A program made the translations under genes and the position numbers. Below, one piece after another: positions 17,602-25,204 of a stretch of DNA of 44,633 nucleotides. Source of the stretch: Mesoaciditoga lauensis cd-1655R = DSM 25116 (GTDB taxonomy: Bacteria > Thermotogota > Thermotogae > Mesoaciditogales > Mesoaciditogaceae); contig NZ_JQJI01000018.1 of assembly GCF_000745455.1 (NCBI RefSeq), forward strand, positions 1 to 44,633. Reading direction: 5' to 3'. The notes below the pieces were generated by a model. It worked only from the letters and a program-made list of their open reading frames with translations. It searched no databases and had not been told where the DNA came from. The number at the start of each line of letters is the position of its first letter. The stretch's first letter is position 1.

Positions 17602-18594
17602 ATGGATAAGATATCTTCCATATTGATGGAAAAAATGCTTTCTGAAGAAGGCGAAAATGCCCTTCATCAAGCTAACGTGATACGACGATATGCGGAAAGC
17701 GGATGGACGAAGAAAAAGATGGAAATGGCTCTCGAAATGATAAATCCAAGCATGAGAGAGCTATGCGTCTTTTTTAACATATCCCCTTCTGATGCTGAAG
17801 ATATCGCAAAAAGAAGTGGGGTACCGCTTTCAAAATTGAGTTTCGTATGCATGCTTCTTGAACCAGCTTCTTATTTCCCCATGAACGATGAAACCCTATC
17901 TCTTTCAAGGGAAGTTGGCATCTTTTCAAAGAATTATTCCACTTTTTTAAAAGAATGGAAAAAAGCCTTGCGCTTTCATTCGGAATACGTGGATGACTTT
18001 TTAGATCTCTACATGCTGCTCTTTGGGAAAAGCGACAAGAGTATGAGTGATAATTCCGTCGTTGAGGATCTCATAAAACTTTTCAAAAGCAAGGATTTTC
18101 TTTCTTTAAGAGAAAGAGATGTGAAAGATTTTCAAGAGATCTACTCGGCTTTGCTTCCATCTGATAAAAGCAAAGTTGCCGAATCCCTAGCCGATTCATA
18201 CGTCAAAGGGGTATTTCTGAAAATTGACAGAAGAATGCTCATAGTGGATGGAAGCAATGTGGCCATGGTAGGAAAAGCAAATCCTGATTTGAATAACATA
18301 TTTCAAGCCTTCGACCTTGTTGGAAAGTTAAAAAAGGTGCCATGGCCATTTGCAATAGTGTTTGATGCTAATTTTCCTTACAAACTGAAAGGTTCTCAGA
18401 GAATCCTTTTTGAAAGGGAATTTCAAAAGCATCCTGCAGTTTATCTTCACTCGCCAGCAGATGAAAAGATTCTGGAGATGGCTTCTTGCCATCCTTCTTA
18501 CGTTTTAACGAATGACAGATACATGGATTACCCAAAGGTGGATTTTGTAAATTTGAGATTTGACGGGAAAAAGGTATGGGAAGATCGAAGGTGA
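17602..18594 (+). CDS. NYN/PIN-like nuclease domain protein
   Basis: 330 residues. The first about 205 are helical and not recognised. The C-terminal about 115 look like an NYN (Zc3h12a-type, PIN-like) ribonuclease domain. Acidic positions are seen in LIVDGSNVAMVG, IVFDANFP, SPADEKILEMA and VLTNDRYMDYP, in the order expected for the metal site. The ATG is 3 bases after the ftsY stop, so the two are co-transcribed. A role in RNA cleavage is inferred from the domain; the substrate is unknown. Confidence 0.65.
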   Translation: MDKISSILMEKMLSEEGENALHQANVIRRYAESGWTKKKMEMALEMINPSMRELCVFFNISPSDAEDIAKRSGVPLSKLSFVCMLLEPASYFPMNDETLSLSREVGIFSKNYSTFLKEWKKALRFHSEYVDDFLDLYMLLFGKSDKSMSDNSVVEDLIKLFKSKDFLSLRERDVKDFQEIYSALLPSDKSKVAESLADSYVKGVFLKIDRRMLIVDGSNVAMVGKANPDLNNIFQAFDLVGKLKKVPWPFAIVFDANFPYKLKGSQRILFEREFQKHPAVYLHSPADEKILEMASCHPSYVLTNDRYMDYPKVDFVNLRFDGKKVWEDRR

Positions 18595-18624
18595 ACGTAG
18601 AAATATCCTTTGGAGGCGAATGAA

Positions 18625-18945
18625 ATGTTTAAAAATGTGGATGTATTACAAAGCGCGATGAACGTTTCAACGTTGACTGCAAGGGTGATAGCCAACAACG
18701 TTGCCAATGCAAGCACTCCAAATTTCAAGGCAAGCTACGTTGTGCCAGTTGTGCACAGTAATCCCCTTCGCGTAGAAGGGAAGGTTGTAACCGATACGAA
18801 GAGTTCCATAGGTAATGATGGAAACAACGTAGATGTTAACGCTCAAATGGCCTTGCTTTCTGAAAATACGATGAGATACGAAGTTTTAACTCAACTCGCT
18901 TCTATGAGTTTCAAAAGATATTCTGATGTCTTAAAGGGAGTGTGA
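18625..18945 (+). CDS. flgB: Flagellar basal-body rod protein FlgB
   Basis: 106 residues, a rod protein in the periplasm exported by the flagellar secretion system. The N-terminal rod-family motif is visible as ARVIANNVANASTPNFKA (about 23-40), and the C-terminal helix as ENTMRYEVLTQLASMSFKRY. ATG 18625 is chosen because GGAGGCG (18612-18618) is six bases upstream. It is slightly short for FlgB, with the loss in the central variable part. It heads flgB-flgC-fliE. Confidence 0.92.
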   Translation: MFKNVDVLQSAMNVSTLTARVIANNVANASTPNFKASYVVPVVHSNPLRVEGKVVTDTKSSIGNDGNNVDVNAQMALLSENTMRYEVLTQLASMSFKRYSDVLKGV

Positions 18946-18951
18946 TAAACC

Positions 18952-19365
18952 TTGTCACTCTTTGATGCTATAGGTATATCTTCATCTGGAATGACAGCCC
19001 AGCAATTAAGAGTGGACGTCATATCCAACAACATAGCCAACGCGAACACGACAAGAACGCCGGAAGGTGGCCCCTATAGAAGGGAAATACCGATATTTGC
19101 CGAGCGTTTTGCGGCCACCATGAACGGTGTGGTTCCAAACGGTGTAAAAGTTGTCAAAGTGGTTGAAGATAAAGCACCATTTCAGAAGATCTACGATCCG
19201 ACCAATCCCGACGCCGATAAAGATGGATATGTCAAAATGCCAAATGTCAACGTTTTAAGGGAAATGGTGGATCTCATAGCTGCCCAAAGAAGCTACGAAG
19301 CGAACGCAACCGTTATTAGCAACGTTAAAGCCATGGCAAGTGCGGCCGTACAAATAGGGAGGTGA
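18952..19365 (+). CDS. flgC: Flagellar basal-body rod protein FlgC
   Basis: 137 residues. The rod motif reads LRVDVISNNIANANTTRTPEGGPYRRE near the N-terminus, and the C-terminal coiled region reads NVLREMVDLIAAQRSYEANATVI, both diagnostic of FlgC. TTG 18952 follows GGGAGTGTG. It ends inside the ribosome binding site of fliE. Confidence 0.95.
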   Translation: MSLFDAIGISSSGMTAQQLRVDVISNNIANANTTRTPEGGPYRREIPIFAERFAATMNGVVPNGVKVVKVVEDKAPFQKIYDPTNPDADKDGYVKMPNVNVLREMVDLIAAQRSYEANATVISNVKAMASAAVQIGR

Positions 19366-19370
19366 GAAAG

Positions 19371-19670
19371 TTGGTTGATGGAATAAACCCTATAAATCCC
19401 ATAAAACCCATTTCAGGCGCTGGGAATGTTCAGCCGACTCAAAAAAGTGGAACGGATTTTAAGAAGATCCTGGAAAATGCGATAAATAAGGTAAACGATA
19501 CCGTTAATAACGCGGAGAATCTGTCGAATGACTTCGCAACTGGAAAAACGTCAGACATTCACTCTGTTATCATAGCCGCTGAAAAGGCGGACATCATGTT
19601 GCAGCTGACCACGGAAGTTAGAAATAAAATCGTTGAAGCTTACAGAGAAATCATGAGGATGCAGATTTAG
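19371..19670 (+). CDS. fliE: Flagellar hook-basal body protein FliE
   Basis: 99 residues linking the MS ring to the rod. The C-terminal family segment is clear: ATGKTSDIHSVIIAAEKADIMLQLTTEVRNKIVEAYREIMRMQI. TTG 19371 with GGGAGGTG upstream is preferred to GTG 19362, which lies in that site. No fliF follows: the next gene points the other way and overlaps the fliE end by 20 bases, so the three-gene rod group stands alone here. Confidence 0.93.
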   Translation: MVDGINPINPIKPISGAGNVQPTQKSGTDFKKILENAINKVNDTVNNAENLSNDFATGKTSDIHSVIIAAEKADIMLQLTTEVRNKIVEAYREIMRMQI

Positions 19671-20730
19671 TAGGATTCTGCCTTACCTCGTATATCATGA
19701 TGATAAAACCAAGCAATATAGGTAGATAATACGTTATGAGTCGCCACATCAGCACACCGGTCATTACCGCAGTCTTACTTCCATAAATGGAAAGAACAGC
19801 GTAAAAACCACCTTCCACACCACCGGAAGATCCTGGAGTGGGAACGTAATACACGACAAAGGAAAGAAGAATAAATATCGCACTCAGATTCCAAAAGGAA
19901 AGATGAAAAGGCACAAGTGAAACCTGGGAAGAAATGATTATAGATCTGTACAAAATGTAGTAAAGCACCAGAAGATCAAGAACTCCCATACTTCCATCAA
20001 AGATCACAAGCCATGGCTTTTTTGTCCAAATGATTTTCATAGAATCGTAAAAACTGTCCAGCTTCTTTAAGAGGGTATCGAAAACTTCATCTGGGTTTTT
20101 CTTAAACACCCTTATTGCCCAGTTTACCATCTTCGATTTTCTTATCTTGCGAATGAAACTTTTTCCAAGATTTGGCACGAGAAAAAAGAAAACCATTCCA
20201 AGAGAGAATGCCACACTTAGCAATATGACAAGCCATATTGCTTTGCTTAGAAGAGGTATTCCCACTCGAATGTAAGGAAGATATTTGTTCATAAGCAAAA
20301 GTGATGAAAAAGACAAAAAGATCAACATGTTCGACCATCGTGTCAAGATAATGGCAGAAGAATTCTCAGCACTCATTCCCCATTTTGAAAGGTGCCATAT
20401 TTGGTAAGGCTGACCTCCTGCAGAAAATGGCGTGATGTACGTGAAAAAATATCCTAGAATGGAATTCCTCATCGCAACGCTCAATTTTACCTTCTCATTT
20501 AGGAAATAAGATAGCACTAAAATTCTGAGTGAATCTATAACAAAAATGAGACAAAACAAAATGAATCCTATCAGTATCTCCATAGGAGGAAAATCCTTAA
20601 TGCTTTTTACAACGTTGCCACTTTTTGAAAAGACCAATATAACAGCTATCACGGAAAAACTTGACAACGCCGCGATCAAAAGGTTTCTTAAAAGCTTCTT
20701 ATTTTGAGATTTATCGTTTTCTACTTCCAT
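19651..20730 (-). CDS. YbhN/AglD-family membrane protein (flippase-like, UPF0104)
   Basis: 359 residues with about eight hydrophobic segments. The pattern FFTYITPFSAGGQPYQIWHLSKWGMS and the later VYYVPTPGSSGGVEGGFYAVL are typical of the lysylphosphatidylglycerol synthase transmembrane region/AglD family. Members move or modify lipids or lipid-linked sugars. The neighbouring glycosyltransferase, whose end overlaps this start by 10 bases, suggests a role in a glycolipid or surface glycan (inference). Confidence 0.78.
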   Translation of the reverse strand: MEVENDKSQNKKLLRNLLIAALSSFSVIAVILVFSKSGNVVKSIKDFPPMEILIGFILFCLIFVIDSLRILVLSYFLNEKVKLSVAMRNSILGYFFTYITPFSAGGQPYQIWHLSKWGMSAENSSAIILTRWSNMLIFLSFSSLLLMNKYLPYIRVGIPLLSKAIWLVILLSVAFSLGMVFFFLVPNLGKSFIRKIRKSKMVNWAIRVFKKNPDEVFDTLLKKLDSFYDSMKIIWTKKPWLVIFDGSMGVLDLLVLYYILYRSIIISSQVSLVPFHLSFWNLSAIFILLSFVVYYVPTPGSSGGVEGGFYAVLSIYGSKTAVMTGVLMWRLITYYLPILLGFIIMIYEVRQNPTKSASS

Positions 20731-21581
20731 TTTGGGTGCCTCGGATCGACCACTTTACCTTTTACGCCATGTATACCATCTTCAAAACCATGAAAAGCGT
20801 AAGGCTTTGTCTGAGGAGAAACGTAGGCCCAAATGTATCTGTCTATGAAAAAATAACCTTTTAAAACGGTGTAAATGAACTTAGATTCTCGCGTGGCGTT
20901 AAGCGCGTTTCTGAATATGTAATAAACCTTCCAGGATGGAATAGCGGGTTTGGAAAAGGGAAATCGGAACATTCTCTTTTGACGGATCCAATCTTTATGT
21001 TCTATGAGGCTTGAATGTATTTTTATGAGTTTCAAACCGTGATGCCTTATCCTAACTGAGTATTCGTAGTCATCCGCATATATGAAAAAACCCTCATCCG
21101 GAAGCCCCACTTTTTTCACGGTTTTAGCACTTACCGTAAAGCCCACAAAGGTTCCTATTCTAGCCAGACTGGTCTTCTCTTTTGGAATGGCATTTGGAAT
21201 TTTTACGAGTTTGCTTAAAAGTGCTCCCGTACTTTCGTCTTGATCGAATTTTTTGATGTATTTTTCCAGTTCCTCAAGCGAATTTCTGTATGGCAGAGCA
21301 TCGTCATCCATCATCCAAACCCAATCGGCTCCGCGATCGATCGCTTCTTTCAAACCGCGAGAAAAACCGCCTGATCCACCTAAATTTTCATTCAATCTTT
21401 TTACGGTAACTATCTTTTCTTTCTTTTGCAGATCGGAAAGAAATTCTGACGTTGAATCTGTGCTTGCGTTGTCAACGACCAGGATCTCATCCGGTAATCT
21501 GCTCTGACTTAAAAGGGCTTTCATGTTCTTTTTCAACCACTCAACCCTATTGTAAGTAACTACAAGAGCCGTTATTTTCAT
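20721..21581 (-). CDS. Family 2 glycosyltransferase
   Basis: 286 residues. The GT-A fold is visible in MKITALVVTYNRVEWLKKNMKALLSQ, ILVVDNASTDST, and the metal-binding WVWMMDDDALP (about 92-102). GFFIYADDYEYSVRIRHHG follows, as in rhamnosyl- or galactofuranosyl-transferase-like members (GlfT2/RfbF type). No membrane helix is clear. It lies between the YitT-like and YbhN-like genes. Acceptor and donor cannot be told from sequence. Confidence 0.88.
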   Translation of the reverse strand: MKITALVVTYNRVEWLKKNMKALLSQSRLPDEILVVDNASTDSTSEFLSDLQKKEKIVTVKRLNENLGGSGGFSRGLKEAIDRGADWVWMMDDDALPYRNSLEELEKYIKKFDQDESTGALLSKLVKIPNAIPKEKTSLARIGTFVGFTVSAKTVKKVGLPDEGFFIYADDYEYSVRIRHHGLKLIKIHSSLIEHKDWIRQKRMFRFPFSKPAIPSWKVYYIFRNALNATRESKFIYTVLKGYFFIDRYIWAYVSPQTKPYAFHGFEDGIHGVKGKVVDPRHPKWK

Positions 21582-21602
21582 CTCGAAAGTTCTTCCTCCA
21601 TC

Positions 21603-22469
21603 TTAGAATTTTTTTATGTCGCTGAATCCTTCCCCGTAGGCTTTTTCGATCTCTCCAACAACTATGAATGCCTGGGGATCTATCTTTCTTATTACATGCA
21701 AAAGATTTGAAAGCTCTCTTCTTCTAACGATGGTTAATATCATTCTTCTTTGGGTCCCTGTGTATCCCCCAATCGTTGGAATGTATGTTACGCCTCGTTC
21801 TAATTTGTTTATTATGTAATCGGCGATCAAATCGTTCTTCTCGGATATGATCATAACTTGTTTCGACATCTCCATACCACGCATGAGGAAGTCTATTGCA
21901 AGGCCGTTTAAAATGATGGCAAGCAATGAATAAAGCCCCACGTTCAGCCCAAACTTAAAACCGGCTAATACACCAATAGAAACATCTGCTATCAAGACTC
22001 CTTGACCAAGTGGAACTGAAAGAAATTTGTTCATGAATTTGGCTATTATGTCGGTTCCGCCTGTGCTACCGTTCTGAGAAAACGCCAGAGCCATGCCAAA
22101 AGCTGCAATGATGTCCCCAAAGATGGTTGCCAACATTAAATCTCCACCAGTATAGATGGGGAAATGCACCATTCTGTCTAAAAAATCAACGAAGAAAGAA
22201 AGCAAAAACGTTGAGTATATGGTTTTGAAACTGAAATCTACTCCAACAAGCATTAAAGAAAGCGCTATAAGCCCGCCGTTTATCAAATACATCCACACGC
22301 CAACCGGCAGGTTTATAACACCGTGGAGAACGATCGCCAGTCCACTTGCTCCACCCGCTGCTATGTTGTATGGGACCAAGAAAGACACTATAGCCATGGC
22401 TGTTATCAGGTCACCAAGCGATATGATGGTATATTCCTTTACAAAGTTAAAAACGATCTTCTTCTGCAC
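21603..22469 (-). CDS. YitT-family membrane protein (DUF161 + DUF2179)
   Basis: 288 residues. About five hydrophobic segments form the N-terminal YitT membrane domain (ITAMAIVSFLVPYNIAAGGASGLAIVLHG and FSQNGSTGGTDIIAKF). A soluble DUF2179 domain (about 205-288) follows, ending with DPQAFIVVGEIEKAYGEGF. The transport role of the family is unknown. GTG 22469 follows GGAGGGAG. It is the first gene of a three-gene leftward unit. Confidence 0.88.
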   Translation of the reverse strand: MQKKIVFNFVKEYTIISLGDLITAMAIVSFLVPYNIAAGGASGLAIVLHGVINLPVGVWMYLINGGLIALSLMLVGVDFSFKTIYSTFLLSFFVDFLDRMVHFPIYTGGDLMLATIFGDIIAAFGMALAFSQNGSTGGTDIIAKFMNKFLSVPLGQGVLIADVSIGVLAGFKFGLNVGLYSLLAIILNGLAIDFLMRGMEMSKQVMIISEKNDLIADYIINKLERGVTYIPTIGGYTGTQRRMILTIVRRRELSNLLHVIRKIDPQAFIVVGEIEKAYGEGFSDIKKF

Positions 22470-22496
22470 TTTCTCCCTCCTTTTTTGTTCCTCTCA

Positions 22497-22505
22497 ATTC
22501 TAACA
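22497..22505 (-). promoter_or_regulatory. Extended -10 promoter candidate of the yitT-like gene
   Basis: The minus strand reads TGTTAGAATT, that is TGn plus TAGAAT, about 28 bases before the GTG start. No convincing -35 is seen. It has the same form as the rpsO and udk candidates. Confidence 0.4.
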
Positions 22506-22610
22506 AAAAAAAGGCATTAAGGAAAATTTTAAAAAGTTTCGGATAGTCTAATTATCTCAACCTGTGCGTCAATGTTACAAAGTATTTCAAAAAAGGATTA
22601 AACCTCACCC

Positions 22611-22785
22611 TCGAAGTACTTGTCAGAACATATGAGCTCTCCCATCTGAAGATTCAAAATATGAGGTTGAGAGGCACAGGATGTGCTGAGAAAGCGAAGC
22701 ACTCACGGACGAGTGTCTGAGAATGCCTCATATTTTGAATTGAAAGGCGGAAAGAAGAGCGAATCCGTTCTGACAAGTACTTCGA
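22611..22785. repeat. Structured dispersed repeat, copy C (diverged)
   Basis: A 19-bp perfect basal stem (22611-22629 with 22767-22785), then ACATATGA as in copy B, a 5-bp stem (22636-22640 with 22756-22760) and a 15-bp central stem (22652-22666 with 22726-22740). The apex has GGCAC-aggat-GTGCT (22673-22687), the conserved GAGAAAGCGAA (22688-22698), and a hairpin CACTC-acggac-GAGTG (22700-22715). Stem sequences differ from copy B, yet pairing is kept. Confidence 0.9.
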
Positions 22786-23086
22786 AAAACACCTTAGCCG
22801 CTTGGAAAGCGGTAGTGAAATGTCAAAGGATGATATTATTCGAAATATGTTACCCTCACAATCCCGTAGAGAACCTTTTATTCAAGGTAAGCTTTTACTT
22901 TTGATTTACGATCAATGGAAGCGAATTATCAAATATTTAAACCATTTTTAAATATTTCTCACATTATAAAGAAGTATCCTTGAGAGAAAACTAAAGATAA
23001 AACGAGATTTTGAAAGAAAAAAAGAGATTTAACTCTATAATCACATCTCAACGGACATATGACATAAAAAGAATGTTATTTTAGAC
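22786..23086. other. AT-rich intergenic stretch with an 11-bp inverted repeat
   Basis: No gene was recognised between copy C and the ROK promoter. The notable element is a perfect inverted repeat, AAATATTTAAA at 22931-22941 and TTTAAATATTT at 22947-22957, with a five-base spacer. A weaker pair, TTGAT at 22901 and ATCAA at 22911, lies upstream. Either could be a protein-binding site or chance in AT-rich DNA. Confidence 0.4.
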
Positions 23087-23099
23087 TTTGATTATCAAA
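23087..23099 (+). promoter_or_regulatory. Candidate operator over the ROK gene -35 box
   Basis: TTTGAT-T-ATCAAA is a perfect palindrome with a one-base centre. It covers the -35 box (23088-23093) of the ROK gene promoter. ROK regulators commonly control their own gene, so this is a reasonable operator candidate, but only one good copy was found. Confidence 0.4.
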
Positions 23100-23115
23100 A
23101 GGTTAAATGTATAAT
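23088..23115 (+). promoter_or_regulatory. Promoter of the ROK gene and sugar cluster
   Basis: TTGATT (23088-23093), a 16-base spacer and a perfect TATAAT (23110-23115). Transcription should begin near 23122. This puts the upstream in-frame ATG at 23107 outside the transcript and supports ATG 23146 as the real start of the regulator. Confidence 0.65.
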
Positions 23116-23145
23116 AGTTTCAGTCTGTTAGAAAGTAGGGATAAT

Positions 23146-24216
23146 ATGGATTCAAAAAGGCTAAGAAAAACAACATCAATTTTGAAAAATACGAACTCTT
23201 TTGAAATCTTGAGAGCTTTGTACATAGCCGGAACTAAGACGAGAACCGATCTTTCAAAAGAACTACATATAAGCTTACCAACGGTTTTACGTTCCATCGA
23301 TCCTTACTTAAACGAACTCATTTTTATTCAGGGGAAAAATGAATCAAAAGGTGGAAGAAGGCCTGAAAGGCTTACATTTAACTATTTCTACAGAAAAATA
23401 GGGGGGATCCAGGTTGATAAAAACTTCTTCACCATCTCAGTTTCGGATTTAAATAGAAAACCCCTCATAAAAGAAAAGGTTCCATTTGATTGTACCAATC
23501 CTCATATTTTGTCTAAAACTATTCATTCCACTCTTTTGCAATACTCTAGAAAGAATCTATTTTCTTCGTCGGATTTAGAAGTTCTTACCATTGCCGTGGC
23601 GGGATCTGTGAATGAAAAAGAGGGAATAGCCGTGGATTTTCCATTAAAGTGGAATGAAATCTCAACAAAAAGCTTTTTTGAGGGTAATTTCTACCAAGAT
23701 TTTCCCAATTGTACCGTAATATTTGAAAATGATGCCAATGCCCTGGCTATAGGAGAACTAGCGGACAGGGGATACAACAAAGAAAACATAATAGGTGTTT
23801 ATTTAAGTAGTGGCGTGGGGTTGGGCGTGGTTATAAATGGACGTCTTTACAGTGGAAGTCATGGAAGAGCTGGAGAGATAGGTGATTTCTTATCTCTTTT
23901 CGAGGTTGACAATGATATGGATTTCGAAAATTTTTTCAACGAATGTAAAGATAAGGAAAAAATTCTCATCCTTCAAAGACTGATAAACAATTTATCACTT
24001 CTCTTCGATCCTGATGAAGTAGTTGTGGCATGGGACTGGGAAAGAAACAAAGGATTTAAAGTTCTTCACGAATTATCCATTAACAATTCTTGGAAAATTT
24101 CTCGCCATGAAGATTTTGCCGTTGTAAATGGTGCTCTTTCTATAAGTGCTATGTCTTTTTTAAAAAAGATCGTTTATGGCGACGTGAAGAAAAATTACTT
24201 CGTCGAATTGTTGTAG
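23146..24216 (+). CDS. ROK-family transcriptional regulator
   Basis: 356 residues. An N-terminal winged helix (about 5-60: NSFEILRALYIAGTKTRTDLSKELHISLPTVLRSI) is joined to a ROK sugar-binding domain (GGIQVDKNFFTISVSD, ENDANALAIGEL, GVYLSSGVGLGVVINGRLYSGSHGRAGEIG). The Cys-rich zinc motif that usually follows GEIG is absent: the next segment is DFLSLFEVDNDMDFENF. It heads the sugar-use cluster and probably controls it in response to an imported sugar or its phosphate. Confidence 0.88.
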   Translation: MDSKRLRKTTSILKNTNSFEILRALYIAGTKTRTDLSKELHISLPTVLRSIDPYLNELIFIQGKNESKGGRRPERLTFNYFYRKIGGIQVDKNFFTISVSDLNRKPLIKEKVPFDCTNPHILSKTIHSTLLQYSRKNLFSSSDLEVLTIAVAGSVNEKEGIAVDFPLKWNEISTKSFFEGNFYQDFPNCTVIFENDANALAIGELADRGYNKENIIGVYLSSGVGLGVVINGRLYSGSHGRAGEIGDFLSLFEVDNDMDFENFFNECKDKEKILILQRLINNLSLLFDPDEVVVAWDWERNKGFKVLHELSINNSWKISRHEDFAVVNGALSISAMSFLKKIVYGDVKKNYFVELL

Positions 24217-24235
24217 TAGATATGGAGGGGGAAAA

Positions 24236-25198
24236 ATGAACTTTTTCTTGGGAGTTGATGGAGGAAATACAAAAACCACTTTTCTACTGTGTGATGAGGA
24301 AGGAAAAGTCATTTCTTATGCAAGAAAAGGGGGGACAAATCCCCAATCTTGTGGGGGAATAGAAGAAATGCTAAGAATCTTAAATGAAGGTATAAAAGAG
24401 ATATCCTTAGAATCCAAAATTGATAGAAAGAATTTCATATCGTATTTTGGCATGGCTGGTGCAGACAGAGAATCCGATTTCAAGATGATAAAAAGTGCAC
24501 TAGCACGAGTTGGATTAAGATCATTTGATCTTCAAAATGATGGTTTTATCGCTTTAAGATCTGGAACTCTTGATGGAAAAGGAATCCTTATAACTTGTGG
24601 TACCGGCAACACCAATTTTGCTTCAAATGGAAGAGAGGTAAAGAGAGTGGGAGGGCTTTCGCCCGCTCTAGGAGACGGATTGGGAACCAACTTGATAGCC
24701 TCAAAGGTAACATCTGCGGCGGTAAGGGCAAAAGATGGAAGAGGCCCTAATACCATCTTAAAAAACATTATAGAAGACAAATTAAAAATGGAAGTCGAAG
24801 ATCTCATAAGCATAAATATAAAAAAGGAAGATCCCGTACCATTGGTAATAGAGTCGTTGTTTGAAGCTGCCGAAAAATTTGATATGGTCGCCCTTTCAAT
24901 ACTTAAAGAAGTAATAGAGGAGATAAGCAGGATAGCAAACATATTCAGATTTTCACTTTTTCCCAAGAGAAAAAAAGTGAAATTGATTTTGGATGGTCCT
25001 TTCTTTAAGCACGCCCATCCACTTTTCTTCGAGTCTCTTAAAAATTATTCATGGGAAGGGTATCAAATCGTCGTTCCTCAACATGATCCAGTTGTGGGAG
25101 CCGTTTTGTTAGCGATGGAAAGAGAAGGAATAGGTTCAAAAAATATAGCAAAAAAAGTGATAAGGGAATACCTTCGCATAGTTAAAAAGGAGGAGTGA
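24236..25198 (+). CDS. BadF/BcrA-family ATPase, probable N-acetylhexosamine kinase
   Basis: 320 residues of the actin/hexokinase fold: phosphate 1 motif GVDGGNTKTTFLL, FGMAGADRESD, phosphate 2 region GILITCGTGNTNFA and GGLSPALGDGLGTNL. The closest functional group by layout is the N-acetylglucosamine kinase (NAGK)-type branch of BadF proteins. GGAGGG precedes ATG 24236. Placed directly before a GH4 enzyme whose class normally acts on 6-phosphates, it may phosphorylate the imported sugar; the substrate is inferred. Confidence 0.82.
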   Translation: MNFFLGVDGGNTKTTFLLCDEEGKVISYARKGGTNPQSCGGIEEMLRILNEGIKEISLESKIDRKNFISYFGMAGADRESDFKMIKSALARVGLRSFDLQNDGFIALRSGTLDGKGILITCGTGNTNFASNGREVKRVGGLSPALGDGLGTNLIASKVTSAAVRAKDGRGPNTILKNIIEDKLKMEVEDLISINIKKEDPVPLVIESLFEAAEKFDMVALSILKEVIEEISRIANIFRFSLFPKRKKVKLILDGPFFKHAHPLFFESLKNYSWEGYQIVVPQHDPVVGAVLLAMEREGIGSKNIAKKVIREYLRIVKKEE

Positions 25199-25204
25199 TA
25201 AATT

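Noticed and set aside
22683-22904. 73-codon open frame across repeat copy C
   Set aside because: It starts inside the apical hairpin, and the equivalent frame is not kept between copies B and C.
23107-23145. Upstream in-frame ATG as start of the ROK gene
   Set aside because: It lies upstream of the predicted transcription start, overlaps the TATAAT box region, and adds 13 residues not expected in the family.
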